This document shows, in pieces, positions 33,501 to 41,634 of a stretch of DNA of 64,000 nt. The notes under the pieces are model-generated. The model did no database searches. It saw only the letters and a program-made list of their open reading frames with translations, and was not told the DNA's origin. A program made the position numbers and the translations under genes. The stretch covers positions 310,001 through 374,000 of the forward strand of contig NZ_JALDAY010000007.1 of assembly GCF_022698165.1 (NCBI RefSeq), given 5' to 3'. This stretch comes from Streptomyces cylindrosporus (GTDB lineage Bacteria; Actinomycetota; Actinomycetes; Streptomycetales; Streptomycetaceae). Numbering within the stretch: the first letter of the stretch is position 1; the number at the start of each line of letters is the position of its first letter.

Positions 33501-33801
33501 GGGCCGGCCCGGTGGTCAGCTCCAGCGTGGCCGACCCCTTGGGGCACAGCCGCCCACGGCTGACGGGAGAGGCGGGGTCCCCTTCGATCTGGACGACCTT
33601 GTCGCCCTCGACGTACACCTGCTGCCCGCACCCCACCGCGCAGTACGGGCAGACGGACTGCACGACGCGCTGCGCGCGGTCGGTGCGTGGTCGCAGATTC
33701 TCGGTGTACGAGGATTTCGCGGCGCTGCCCCGCCCCGTGCGGTCGCTGCCGGTGAGCTGACGGTAGACGGGCCAGGAACGGACCCGGTCGGCCATACCCA
33801 T
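30556..33801 (-). CDS. Formate dehydrogenase major subunit, cysteine form
   Basis: A 1081-residue molybdopterin oxidoreductase similar to FdnG/FdoG. The N-terminal 4Fe-4S site is CPYCAVGC...LCPKG. At the catalytic position, where FdnG has selenocysteine, it reads RVCHSSTVAGLG, so the molybdenum ligand is an ordinary Cys and no SECIS is needed. The residues QGSSDIPTLFNLLPGY and the C-terminal dinucleotide-binding domain are typical. ATG 33801 has GGAG 6 nt upstream. A charged, glycine-rich insertion lies near residue 360. It oxidises formate to CO2, probably feeding respiration through the NrfD subunit. Confidence 0.94.
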   Translation of the reverse strand: MGMADRVRSWPVYRQLTGSDRTGRGSAAKSSYTENLRPRTDRAQRVVQSVCPYCAVGCGQQVYVEGDKVVQIEGDPASPVSRGRLCPKGSATLELTTGPAREHQVLYRRPHGTDWEPLDLETAMDMVAERVIRTRRETWEWERDGLRTARTMGIASLGGATLDNEENYLIKKLLTGLGVVQVENQARVCHSSTVAGLGTSFGRGGATTFMQDLQHADCIVIEGSNFAECHPVGFQWVMEAKKRGATIIDVDPRYNRTSALSDLYVPIRAGTDIAFLGGIINHVLTEEKDFREYVLNYTNAATLVSEDFRDTEDLDGVFSGLDEEKAHYDPHSWQYEGVEIQQPAGEADELYEERTRRTGGAESHGSGGARTGHRAPTDKTLQHPRCVYQILKRHYARYTPELVEDVCGIPRETFRRVCEELTANSGPERTSAFCYAVGWTQHTTGAQFIRAACILQLLLGNIGRTGGGIQALRGHASIQGSSDIPTLFNLLPGYIPMPHAHADMNLDNFIEASRTVKGFWSGMRAYVVSLLKAYYGDAATADNDFCFDHLPRLTGSHSTYDTVMAQLDGDCKGYFLLGENPAVGSANTRLQRLGMANLEWLVVRDFSLIESATWWKDGPEIETGELRTEDIGTEVFFFPAAAHTEKSGSFTNTNRWVQWHYQAVEPEGDARSDLWFMYHLGRRIKERLAASTDPMDRPVQDLAWDYPVSGELAEPVADAVLAEISGHGPGGGPLGAYTELKEDGSTRCGCWIYCGVYADGVNQAARKKPGWEQDWVAAEWAWAWPANRRILYNRASAAPDGTPWSERKKYVWWDGEAGRWTGRDVPDFVPDLAPDHVPDEDAEGVAALRGDDPFIMQADGKGWLYTPAGLEDGPLPTHYEPQDSPFPNALHPSTPRSPVRQLLPREGNRYHPSGDEKGADVFPYVVTTHRLTEHFTAGGMSRWSNHLSELQPEFFCEVSPALARERGLENGGWATVVTARNAVEARVLVTDRIRPLRVQGRTVHQIGLPFHWGPNGVATGDAANELTSIALDPNAHIQEDKALTADILPGRRPRGPDLPRLVAEYRRRAGITPDTGREVRK

Positions 33802-33820
33802 GGTGGGCTCCCTGTGACGG

Positions 33821-34042
33821 TCAGGCGGAGGACTCGTCGGGATCGGGGTGCTCGGGATGGACGTTGGCCGAGCGGGGGCCGCCCTCACGCCCGGTGCCGG
33901 CCTCGTCGGGTTCGGGCACTTCGCCGCCTTCCCCCTCCGGGACGGGAATGTCCAGCGGATCCTCGCCGTCCTGCACCTGCTGATCCGGGAGATCCCTGGG
34001 CACGGGCTCCCCGTCGGCCCCTGTGTCGCGCCGATCAGCCAC
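33821..34042 (-). CDS. Small acidic, proline-rich protein at the head of the fdh operon
   Basis: A 73-residue protein, strongly acidic and proline-rich (for example DPLDIPVPEGEGGEVPEPDE), predicted disordered, with no cysteine. The GTG start has GAAGGGAG 6 nt upstream, and the gene ends 19 bp before the catalytic subunit, so it is probably translated. I do not recognise a family. It might be a chaperone-like or assembly factor for the dehydrogenase, but that is only a guess from position. Confidence 0.6.
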   Translation of the reverse strand: MADRRDTGADGEPVPRDLPDQQVQDGEDPLDIPVPEGEGGEVPEPDEAGTGREGGPRSANVHPEHPDPDESSA

Positions 34043-34133
34043 GAGGAACTCCCTTCACGTCGACGAGCGACACGCGAGTACCTCTGGCCGGGACGGCTGA
34101 AACCTGGGGCCCCTTGTGAAGCCGACAGCCGAT

Positions 34134-34149
34134 GCGGAGCGCGCTCCGC
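34134..34149 (-). terminator. 16-bp palindrome at the end of the ROK gene
   Basis: GCGGAGCG-CGCTCCGC is a perfect palindrome touching the ROK stop codon, between it and the fdh operon. It has no T-run. It may end ROK transcription or serve as an operator for the fdh promoter. Confidence 0.35.
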
Positions 34150-35435
34150 TAATGCGGAGCCCGCTCCTCCAACGCCGTCTGCCAGGCAGGGGCCGGCCCC
34201 TCCGGCACAGGCTCGGGCCGCCGCCCCCCACGGGCGAAGAAGTCGGCGAGCGGCAAGATCGCCGCCCCCACAGTCACCGCGTCCGGCCCCAGCCGCCCCA
34301 GCTCGATCGCCACCTTCTCCGCCGGATACCGCAGCGCGTACGACGCCGCATGCCGCCGCACCGCGGGCAGGAACCGCGCACCGAGCTGCAGCCCCGCCCA
34401 CCCGCCGATGAGAATCCGCTCGGGCTGGAACAGATTGATCAGGTCGGACAGCCCCGCCCCCAGATACTCGGCGGTCTCCTCCAGGACCGAGAGCGCGACA
34501 GCGTCGGCCGACCCCTCGGAGGGATACGCCGCGGCGAGCATCGCCGTCAGCGCCGTCTCCTCGTCCGTCCCCTCCGGCGGCCGCCCGCCCTCCTCACGCC
34601 ACCGGTCGAGCAGCGACTCCGCCCCGGCGTACGCCTCCAGACATCCGAGCGCACCGCACCGGCACCGCCGCCCCCTGACCCGTACCGTCAGATGCCCCCA
34701 CTCGACCGCCCGGCCGCGCTCCACCTCGGGCGTCACCAGGCACGCGCCGACACCGGAGCCGAACAGGACGACGATCGCGTTGCGCGCGCCCCGGCCACCG
34801 CCGAACCACATCTCGGCCTGGCCCAGGGTCTTCGCGCCGTTGTCGATGAAGTACCGCACGGAGTCCGGGAGTTGGGACGTGTCCCGCAGCAGGCTCTCCA
34901 GCGGGACCGCGTCCCAGCCGATGGTCTGCCCGTGGACGACGGCACCCCGGTCCGGCGTGTACTCGACGATCCCCGGGACGCCGATGCCGACGCCGAGCAG
35001 CTGGTCCGCGGGGACCTGGGCGCCGGCGAGCACCTCGTCGATGCCGTCGCGGATGTGCCCGACGATCACCTCGACCTCGTACCGCTGCTGCTCCAAGGGC
35101 CGCTCGGCGCGGGCTAGTTCCGTGAGGGTGAGGTCGAACAGCTCGACGCGGACCCGGGTCTCGCCGACGTCGACGCCGATCATGTGCCCGCTGCCGGGCG
35201 CGACCCGCAGCAGCGTGCGGGGCCGGCCGCCGTCGGAGTCGACGCTGCCGGCCTCCTCGACCAGGCCGTCGGCGACCAGGTCCGCGACGACGTTGCTGAC
35301 CGAGCCGGAGCTCAGCCCGGTCGCCGGGCCGAGCTCGAAGCGGCTGAGGGGTCCGTCGAAGTAGAGCCGCTGCAGCACGGCCGTGCGGTTGGCCCGCCTG
35401 AGGTCGCGCACCGTGCGCCCGTTCCGCCCTGCCAT
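34149..35435 (-). CDS. ROK family transcriptional regulator
   Basis: A 428-residue ROK repressor. The N-terminal winged helix (RANRTAVLQRLYFDGPLSRFELGPATGLSSGSVSNVV) is followed by a sugar-kinase-like fold with GVDVGETRVRVELFDL and the ROK zinc motif CRCGALGCLE near residue 257. The kinase core is kept in part (IDNGAKTLG). It probably senses a sugar or sugar phosphate. An inverted repeat about 75 bp upstream is a likely autoregulatory site. Position between fdh and phosphotransferase genes does not show its target. Confidence 0.9.
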   Translation of the reverse strand: MAGRNGRTVRDLRRANRTAVLQRLYFDGPLSRFELGPATGLSSGSVSNVVADLVADGLVEEAGSVDSDGGRPRTLLRVAPGSGHMIGVDVGETRVRVELFDLTLTELARAERPLEQQRYEVEVIVGHIRDGIDEVLAGAQVPADQLLGVGIGVPGIVEYTPDRGAVVHGQTIGWDAVPLESLLRDTSQLPDSVRYFIDNGAKTLGQAEMWFGGGRGARNAIVVLFGSGVGACLVTPEVERGRAVEWGHLTVRVRGRRCRCGALGCLEAYAGAESLLDRWREEGGRPPEGTDEETALTAMLAAAYPSEGSADAVALSVLEETAEYLGAGLSDLINLFQPERILIGGWAGLQLGARFLPAVRRHAASYALRYPAEKVAIELGRLGPDAVTVGAAILPLADFFARGGRRPEPVPEGPAPAWQTALEERAPH

Positions 35436-35508
35436 GTGGCTCCCTTCGCACCCTTTTCGACCTGCAACATACCTCCGACCGCAGGCCCGGCGCGACTTTC
35501 CTCCAACC

Positions 35509-35531
35509 CTTAGTTCACGATGTGAGCTAAG
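35509..35531 (-). promoter_or_regulatory. Inverted repeat upstream of the ROK gene
   Basis: CTTAGTTCAC (35509-35518) and GTGAGCTAAG (35522-35531) pair at nine of ten positions around GAT. The TTAG...CTAA outer bases resemble ROK (NagC/XylR) operators. The right arm covers the end of the phosphotransferase gene. Confidence 0.55.
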
Positions 35532-36504
35532 ACGTCAGCTCCTCGACCTCTTCCAGGGCGAAGACGAGTTCCGGTGCGACCACGGCCTGGACCCAGCGCT
35601 CCTTCTCCTGGTCGACCGCGCGCGGGACCGTCTCGGTGAGCATGATCAGGTAGAGGTAGGCCCGGTAGAGGGCCAGGCGCACCCGCGCCGGGGCGTCGAA
35701 CTCGGCCCGGCCGCCCGCCTCCCGGTAGCCCGCGAGGAACGCCTTGTCCTTCTTGATGTCGCCCAGCAGCGCGAGCGAGACGAAGTCCGCGAGGGGGTCG
35801 CCCCAGAACATCCGCTCCCCGTCGATGAGCCCGCCGATGCGGGGCTCCTGCCCCGCCGGGCGGTCCAGCAGGATGTTCCCGTCCCACAGGTCGAAGTGGA
35901 CCAGTGCGGGGGTCGTGACCTCGTCCAGCGCGGGACGGCCGAGCCGGAGGGCGGCCGCCACCTGGTCGACGGAGCGGGGCAGCCGGGCTCCGTAGTCCAG
36001 GGCGTCGTCCAGGACGGCCTCCATCATGCCCGTGAACGCGGTGCGCCAGTCGGGGGCGAGCGGGCCGAGGGCGCCGGAGGGGTAGCCGAAGGCCGGCCCG
36101 GTCACCGTGTGCAGCCGGGCCACCTGGCGGCCCAGCTCCCGGCGCAGAACCGCTCGTTCGGGAGCGGTGACCGTTTCGTCCCAGGGGTCGCCGGGGCAGG
36201 CCGTCATGAGCAGGTGCGGTACGGCGGGGTCCTCGCCGAGGGCCACGACGCGCGGCGCGGCGACCTCGGCCACGGCGGCCGCGCGGTAGAACTCCGCCTC
36301 GGCGGTGAGGAGTCCGCGCTCGTAGCGCATGCCGGGGACGGTGGAGGCGGGCGGGACCTTGAGGACGTAACGGGTGCCGTCGGTGAGGAGGAGCTCCTCG
36401 ACGGTGTTGTACGTGCCGCCGCTCAGCGGCCGGAGCCCGGCGAGCAGGTCGGGATCGAGCCCCGCGCCCTCCAGCACCCGCCGGGCCCATTCCCAGGAGT
36501 CCAC
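35527..36504 (-). CDS. APH/fructosamine-kinase-like phosphotransferase
   Basis: A 325-residue protein of the aminoglycoside phosphotransferase fold. The ATP-site region has TRYVLKVPP near residue 44. The Brenner-type catalytic loop is VHFDLWDGNILL (Asp near residue 205), followed by the metal-binding LIDGERMFWGDPLADF. GTG 36504 is used; a TTG directly before it is possible. There is no sign of a resistance role; such proteins often phosphorylate small metabolites. Confidence 0.83.
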   Translation of the reverse strand: MDSWEWARRVLEGAGLDPDLLAGLRPLSGGTYNTVEELLLTDGTRYVLKVPPASTVPGMRYERGLLTAEAEFYRAAAVAEVAAPRVVALGEDPAVPHLLMTACPGDPWDETVTAPERAVLRRELGRQVARLHTVTGPAFGYPSGALGPLAPDWRTAFTGMMEAVLDDALDYGARLPRSVDQVAAALRLGRPALDEVTTPALVHFDLWDGNILLDRPAGQEPRIGGLIDGERMFWGDPLADFVSLALLGDIKKDKAFLAGYREAGGRAEFDAPARVRLALYRAYLYLIMLTETVPRAVDQEKERWVQAVVAPELVFALEEVEELTS

Positions 36505-36609
36505 CAACGCCCCGCCCCTTCCGTCCCGTCAACCCGCGGCGGCCGGCTCGTCGGCGTCCGCCTGCGCTTCCGGAACAGGGTACGGAACGCCTCCCGCCCA
36601 CCGACGCCC

Positions 36610-37653
36610 TCAGCAGGGATCCTTCTCCGGTACGGGCGGCGGGGCGGTGCTGGCGCGTGGGATGAGACGGGTCGGCAGGACGACGTGTCGGTGGTGGTCC
36701 CCGTCGGGGTCGTCGATCAGCTCCAGGGCCAGTTCGCCGGCCACACGGCCCATCTCCGACGGCGACTGCGCCACCGTGGACAGCTCGAACCACTCGGCGG
36801 CCGGCTGGTCGTCGAAGCCGAGCACGGACATCCGCTCCGGCACCTCGATCCGGGCCCGGCGCAGCGTCCAGACGAGGTCGGCGGCCAGCTCGTCCTGCTC
36901 GGCGAAGACGGCGGTCGGCGGCTCACGCAGGCTCAGCAGCCTGCCGAGCGCCTCGGCGACACCGCGCTTGCCGTCGGTCTCGGTGGCCACGACGAGGGAG
37001 TCGTCCAGGGGGACTCCGGCCTCGGTGAGCGCCTGCTGGTGGCCGAGCAGCCGCTCGCGCGCGCTGAAGGCGAAGCCGGTGGCGCCCGCCGTCTGCAGGA
37101 AGGCGATCCGCCGGTGCCCGAGGTTGAGCAGGTGCCGGGTGCCGTGCCGGGCCCCGGCGACGTCGTCGACGTACACGCTCGGCCGCCCGTCGGCGTGCTG
37201 GCTGACGTACACGACGGGCATCCCGAGGTCGTCGAGCCGTGCGCTCTCCTCCTCGGTGAGGTCGAAGGAGAACACCAGCAGCGCGTCGGCGTTGCGCCGG
37301 GCGGGCAACTGCTCGAAGAACGCGGCCCGTTCGGCCAGATCGGGTATCACATAGACCGCCAGCTGCATGTCGGCGGCGCGCAGCAGCGGGCCCAGGCTGG
37401 ACAGCGCCGAGCCCATGAACCAGGAGTTCAGGGTGGGCACGAGGACGGCGACGACACCGGTCCTGCCGGTCACGAGGCTCGACGCGTGCCGGGAGACGGC
37501 GAAGTCCAGTTCGCGGGCGGCCAGTTCGACCCGCGAGCGGACCTCGGGCGAGACGTTCGCGAAGCCGCGCAGGGCGCGCGAGACGGTGGAGGCGGAGACC
37601 CCGGCCCGTTCGGCGACATCGGCCATCGTGGGGTGCCGTTGAGCTGGCGACAT
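36610..37653 (-). CDS. LacI family repressor, alpha-glucosidase type (AglR/MalR-like)
   Basis: A 347-residue LacI repressor. The HTH MADVAERAGVSASTVSRALRG starts at residue 10, followed by the hinge and a periplasmic-binding-like core (VVAVLVPTLNSWFMGSALSSL). It diverges from a GH13 alpha-glucosidase across a perfect 18-bp palindrome and a second related site, so it most likely represses that gene in response to maltose-type sugars. Confidence 0.9.
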   Translation of the reverse strand: MSPAQRHPTMADVAERAGVSASTVSRALRGFANVSPEVRSRVELAARELDFAVSRHASSLVTGRTGVVAVLVPTLNSWFMGSALSSLGPLLRAADMQLAVYVIPDLAERAAFFEQLPARRNADALLVFSFDLTEEESARLDDLGMPVVYVSQHADGRPSVYVDDVAGARHGTRHLLNLGHRRIAFLQTAGATGFAFSARERLLGHQQALTEAGVPLDDSLVVATETDGKRGVAEALGRLLSLREPPTAVFAEQDELAADLVWTLRRARIEVPERMSVLGFDDQPAAEWFELSTVAQSPSEMGRVAGELALELIDDPDGDHHRHVVLPTRLIPRASTAPPPVPEKDPC

Positions 37654-37683
37654 GCGCGGACGCTAGCACGGGTGTACGGGAGC

Positions 37684-37766
37684 CGTGACAGCGCTGTCAC
37701 GCGGGCGCCGACGGAGGGCTCATTGACGGTGCCCCGGGCGAGGCTCCAAGCTTGCAAGCGTTGTCA
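37684..37766. promoter_or_regulatory. Two LacI-type operators in the aglA divergent region
   Basis: CGTGACAGCGCTGTCACG at 37684-37701 is a perfect palindrome. TGCAAGCGTTGTCA at 37753-37766 matches its core in 11 of 14 positions on the complementary strand. Centres are 67 bp apart, and the second lies just ahead of the alpha-glucosidase start. A TTGACG (37723-37728) between them may be the -35 of the enzyme gene. Confidence 0.65.
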
Positions 37767-37788
37767 CAGGTGAGGAGTGAGCGCCCCT

Positions 37789-39432
37789 ATGTCCGACGTC
37801 CCGGCGCCCTGGTGGCGCGACGCCGTCATCTACCAGGTCTACATCCGCAGTTTCGCCGACGGGAACGGCGACGGCGTCGGTGACATCGCCGGCCTGCGCT
37901 CCCGGCTGCCGTACCTCAGGTCGCTGGGCGTGGACGCCGTCTGGATCAACCCCTGGTACAAGTCGCCGATGGCGGACCACGGTTACGACGTCGCCGACTT
38001 CCGGGAGATCGACCCGCTGTTCGGCACGGTCGAGGAGGCCGAGCGGCTGATCGAGGAGGCGCACGGCCACGGCATCCGCGTGATCCCGGACATCGTGCCG
38101 AACCACACCTCGGACCAACACGCCTGGTTCCGGGCCGCGTTGGCGGCGGGGCCGGGCAGCCCGGAGCGGGAGCGGTACGTCTTCCGGCCGGGGCGCGGCG
38201 CGGACGGTGCCGAGCCGCCCAACGACTGGGTGTCCTGCTTCGGCGGCCCGGCCTGGACGAGGCTGCCCGACGGGGAGTGGTATCTGCACCTGTTCGCACC
38301 GGAGCAGCCGGACCTCAACTGGCAACACCCCGAAGTGCGGGCCGAGTTCGAGTCGATCCTGCGGTTCTGGTTCTCCCGGGGCGTGGACGGCTTCCGCATC
38401 GACGTCGCGCACGGCCTGATCAAGCACCCCGAACTGCCCGACCTGCCGCCCCGCGAGGAGGCGGCGGCCGAGCGGCCCCGCCGGCATCTCGACCATCCGC
38501 ACTGGGACCGCGACGAGGTCCACGACATCTACCGTGCGTGGCGGCGGGTGGCCGACGAGTTCCCCGGGGACCGGTCGTTCGTCGCGGAGGCGTGGGCGGA
38601 CACCCCGGAACGGCTGGCCGCCTACGTCCGCCGGGACGGGCTGCACACGGCGTTCAACTTCGACTTCCTGATGTCCAGTTGGGACGCGAAGGACCTGCGT
38701 GCGGTCATCGACGACTCCCTGGCGATGCTCGGCGCGGTGGGCGCGCCCGCGACCTGGGTCCTGTCCAACCACGACGTCGTACGCCATCCCAGCCGCTACG
38801 GCCGCAAGGTCGCCCGGCGCTGGGTGGCGAACGAGCCGTACCGGCCCGAGGGCCCCCTGGACCTGGAGCTGGGCACGCGGCGGGCCCGGGCGGCGGCCCT
38901 GCTGATGCTGGCGCTGCCCGGCGGGGCCTACGTCTATCAGGGCGAGGAGCTGGGTCTGCCCGAGGTCGAGGACCTGCCCGAGGCGGTGCTGCAGGACCCC
39001 GTCTGGGAGCGGTCCGGGCACACCGACCGGGGGCGGGACGGCTGCCGAGTGCCGATCCCGTGGTCGGGGCGGAGTGCGCCGTACGGCTTCAGCGCGGAGG
39101 GTGCGCGGGCCGAGCCGTGGCTGCCGCAGCCGGAGGCGTGGGCGGAGCTGAGCGTGGCGGCGCAGAGCGGGGACCCGGACTCGATGCTGGAGCTCTACCG
39201 CGCCGCGCTGCGTCTGCGCCGCGAGCATCCCGCCCTGGGCGACGGCACCTTGACCTGGCTGGACGCCCCCGCCGGAGTCCTGTCCTTCAGCCGTGACCCC
39301 GGATTCGTCTGCGTCGTCAACCTCTCGCCCGAGGCATGCCGCCTGCCCGACCACACGTCGGTACTCCTGTCCAGCGGCCCACTGGAGAACGGCCGGCTGG
39401 CACCGGACCGGGCGGTGTGGCTCGCCGTGTAG
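37789..39432 (+). CDS. GH13 alpha-glucosidase
   Basis: A 547-residue glycoside hydrolase family 13 enzyme without signal peptide, so intracellular. Conserved regions: DIVPNHTS (I), GFRIDVAH with nucleophile Asp (II), FVAEAWAD with acid/base Glu (III) and VLSNHDV (IV). The start WWRDAVIYQVYIRSFADGNGDGVGDI is typical of oligo-1,6-glucosidase/alpha-glucosidase enzymes. ATG 37789 is used (AGGAG 11 nt upstream); an in-frame GTG at 37777 overlaps that site. It likely splits imported malto-oligosaccharides. No ABC transporter genes are adjacent. Confidence 0.92.
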   Translation: MSDVPAPWWRDAVIYQVYIRSFADGNGDGVGDIAGLRSRLPYLRSLGVDAVWINPWYKSPMADHGYDVADFREIDPLFGTVEEAERLIEEAHGHGIRVIPDIVPNHTSDQHAWFRAALAAGPGSPERERYVFRPGRGADGAEPPNDWVSCFGGPAWTRLPDGEWYLHLFAPEQPDLNWQHPEVRAEFESILRFWFSRGVDGFRIDVAHGLIKHPELPDLPPREEAAAERPRRHLDHPHWDRDEVHDIYRAWRRVADEFPGDRSFVAEAWADTPERLAAYVRRDGLHTAFNFDFLMSSWDAKDLRAVIDDSLAMLGAVGAPATWVLSNHDVVRHPSRYGRKVARRWVANEPYRPEGPLDLELGTRRARAAALLMLALPGGAYVYQGEELGLPEVEDLPEAVLQDPVWERSGHTDRGRDGCRVPIPWSGRSAPYGFSAEGARAEPWLPQPEAWAELSVAAQSGDPDSMLELYRAALRLRREHPALGDGTLTWLDAPAGVLSFSRDPGFVCVVNLSPEACRLPDHTSVLLSSGPLENGRLAPDRAVWLAV

Positions 39433-39460
39433 GGACGCCGCCCGTGCGCATGATTGCGAA

Positions 39461-40366
39461 TCAAGCGGCGCTCTCTCCGGAGGCACGGCCGCTGCCCGCA
39501 CCCTGCGCACAAGCCGTGCCCGCTCCCTCCGGTGCGCCGTAGCGGGCGAGGGTGTGCCAGGTCATCTTCAGGCACTGGAGCTCGTGGCGGCCGGTGCGGG
39601 CCGCGTCCCCGATGATGCGCGGGTCGATCCGGCCGTCCTGGGCGATGCGGGCGCCCAGCTCCACGTACTCCTGCCCGCGGTAGTCGCCGTGCCGCCGCAG
39701 TTCGGCGACGGTGAGCCGGTAGCCGGGGTGCCACTCCAGCGGGCAGGGCAACTGACGGGCCGCGGCCTCGACCGGCGTGCCGCGGTAGCTCGCGTCCAGC
39801 ACGAGCGCCTCCACGTGCCGGTCGAGCAGGACGCGGCCATGGATCTGGGCCTCGATGTAGTCGTTCAGGGCGTCCTGCTCGTCGGCCTCGGCGAGCGCGA
39901 TGAGGGACATTCCGGCGGCGACCCCGAAGTCGGTCGGCTCGGCGGCGCTGTCGGGGTAGCAGAAGGTGGTGCGGGTGAGGGCGTCGGCGGTGAGCCGGAA
40001 GTGCGAGGAGCCGAAGCGCGGGGCGGCGCCGACGACTTGGCGGCGGAAGTTCAGCGCGCCGTAGACGGGCCGCTCGTGCGGGCCCCCGTCGTCGTAGGCG
40101 CCGCCGAAGATCCGGCTCTCCCAGCGCCAGCGGTCGCCGCCCGGGTGCGCGGTGAGCCCGCCGTTGCTCGTGCCGGTGACGAACTGCGAGTGGTACGCGC
40201 CGTCCTGGGCCAGCGCCACCAGCACGGGCAGCCCGCCGATCAGCCGGTCGGGGTGGAAGTTCAGCGTGATCCGCAGTTCCGCGCTCACGGCCGGGCCCGC
40301 CGAACGCGCGGCGACATGCCGCAGCGCCGCCCGCGCCCGCACCGACTCGACGTGCCCGAAGTCCAT
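39461..40366 (-). CDS. DUF3626 family protein
   Basis: A 301-residue protein. Recognisable family stretches are YGALNFRRQVVGAAPRFGSSHFRL near residue 103, RTTFCYPDSA, and a C-terminal EWHPGYRLTVAELRRHGDYRGQEY. ATG 40366 is chosen because AAGGGGAG lies close upstream and it gives the family length. DUF3626 proteins are of unknown function, sometimes compared with ADP-ribosylating toxins because of the Arg/Ser-x-Ser/Glu-like layout, which I cannot verify here. Convergent with the alpha-glucosidase. Confidence 0.78.
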   Translation of the reverse strand: MDFGHVESVRARAALRHVAARSAGPAVSAELRITLNFHPDRLIGGLPVLVALAQDGAYHSQFVTGTSNGGLTAHPGGDRWRWESRIFGGAYDDGGPHERPVYGALNFRRQVVGAAPRFGSSHFRLTADALTRTTFCYPDSAAEPTDFGVAAGMSLIALAEADEQDALNDYIEAQIHGRVLLDRHVEALVLDASYRGTPVEAAARQLPCPLEWHPGYRLTVAELRRHGDYRGQEYVELGARIAQDGRIDPRIIGDAARTGRHELQCLKMTWHTLARYGAPEGAGTACAQGAGSGRASGESAA

Positions 40367-40557
40367 CGGCTCCCCTTCCGATCGGGGCGATCTTGTCACG
40401 GTTGATCGGAACGCCTCGGCGATTTTTCTTGTGTGCGGGGCGAGTCGGGCACCATCCAGCGGTCCTCCGTACACCCCCCCGAGGGGTGCCAAACCCCCCG
40501 CGATGACGGGGGCTGGCCTCATGGATCCCCGGCGGGTACGGCCGCGATCCTGCAGTC

Positions 40558-41634
40558 ATGACGACTTGGCGGCCCACTTTGCCCTCGCGGACGGCGACGA
40601 CCGGCACCGATCTGCGGGTGTTCCTGCTCGCGGGCATCGCCACCGTGCTGCTCACCCGCTGGCTGCTCGCCCGCATGGGCTACCCAAAACTGGGCGGCCA
40701 CGGCACCGGACTGCACATCGCCCACATGCTCTGGGGCGGTTTGCTGATGGCAGGCGGCCTGCTGGTGCTGCTCGTCTTCCTCGGCCGCCGGGTGCGCCTG
40801 TGCGGGGCGCTGGCGGGCGGGGTGGGGTTCGGGCTGTTCATCGACGAGATCGGCAAGGTGGTCAGCGACGGCGGGGGCTATCTCTACCGGCCCGCCGCCG
40901 GGCTGATCTACCTCGCCTTCGCCGGGCTGGTGGTGCTGAGCCGGTGGGTGGTGCGGCGCCCCGGCCCGCCGGCGGCGCGCACGGCACGCGCCGCCGACCT
41001 CGCGCTCACCGGCGTCGTGTCCGGGCTCACCGAGGCCCAACGCCGTTCCGCTCTGCGGACGTTGGAGGGTTCGACGCGGCCCGTGGACCTGGCGCTGGTC
41101 CGGCTGCTGGAGTGCGTGGAGCCGGCCCCGGCGCGGCCACGCGTGCGCGTGCCGGACGTCGTACGCCACGCGGTGGCGCGCGGGCGAGGTGCCGTCGCCG
41201 CCCTGTGCGCGCACCGGGTGACGCTGTCGGCGGCGCTGACCTGGACCGTGCTGCAGGGCGCGGTGCTGCTCGTCGGCGTCGGCCGGGACCTGGCCGCGGG
41301 GCGGCTGCGGCACGAGCCGGAGTGGGGCGCGGTGACCGGACTCGTGGTGTGCTCGGCCGTCATGCTGGGGCTGGCGGTGGCCGGGGCGGTGCGGCTGCGC
41401 GGCGACCGCGTGCGGGGGCTCTGGCTGCTGCGTGCCTCCCTGCTGGTGGACCTGCTGGCGGGGCAGTTCTTCGACTTCGTCGTCAACCAGTTCTCCGCGG
41501 TGACGAACTGGCTGGTCGGGCTGTTCCTGCTGGTCGTCGTCTCGGGCGCGCTGCGCCGGACGCGTCAGGCCGTCGCCGGGGCCCAGCGCGGGTCTCGGCC
41601 GAGGAAGGCGAGCAGCGCCTCGGCCCTGTCGTAG
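40558..41634 (+). CDS. Polytopic membrane protein of unknown function
   Basis: A 358-residue protein with about eight hydrophobic segments, grouped in an N-terminal set (LRVFLLAGIATVLLTRWLLA onward) and a C-terminal set (LTWTVLQGAVLLVGVG onward), separated by a cytoplasmic linker of about 80 residues. GFGLFIDEIGKVV near residue 90 and LLAGQFFDFVVNQFSA near residue 302 are conserved-looking. No family name can be given. The 190-bp upstream region contains a CCCCCG/CGGGGG hairpin (40495-40512). Its last 70 bp overlap the convergent TIGR03086 gene. Confidence 0.75.
   Translation: MTTWRPTLPSRTATTGTDLRVFLLAGIATVLLTRWLLARMGYPKLGGHGTGLHIAHMLWGGLLMAGGLLVLLVFLGRRVRLCGALAGGVGFGLFIDEIGKVVSDGGGYLYRPAAGLIYLAFAGLVVLSRWVVRRPGPPAARTARAADLALTGVVSGLTEAQRRSALRTLEGSTRPVDLALVRLLECVEPAPARPRVRVPDVVRHAVARGRGAVAALCAHRVTLSAALTWTVLQGAVLLVGVGRDLAAGRLRHEPEWGAVTGLVVCSAVMLGLAVAGAVRLRGDRVRGLWLLRASLLVDLLAGQFFDFVVNQFSAVTNWLVGLFLLVVVSGALRRTRQAVAGAQRGSRPRKASSASALS

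Noticed and set aside
30694..34119. A 1141-codon open frame antisense to the formate dehydrogenase catalytic gene
   Set aside because: Long antisense frames are expected in GC-rich DNA with strong third-position bias. The opposite strand encodes a full FDH subunit with all motifs, and the antisense product is repetitive Val/Gly/Ala without homology signals.
40485..40515. CCCCCG/CGGGGG hairpin as a transcription terminator
   Set aside because: It lies between two divergent genes, so neither needs a terminator there; more likely part of a 5' leader or a chance C/G run.
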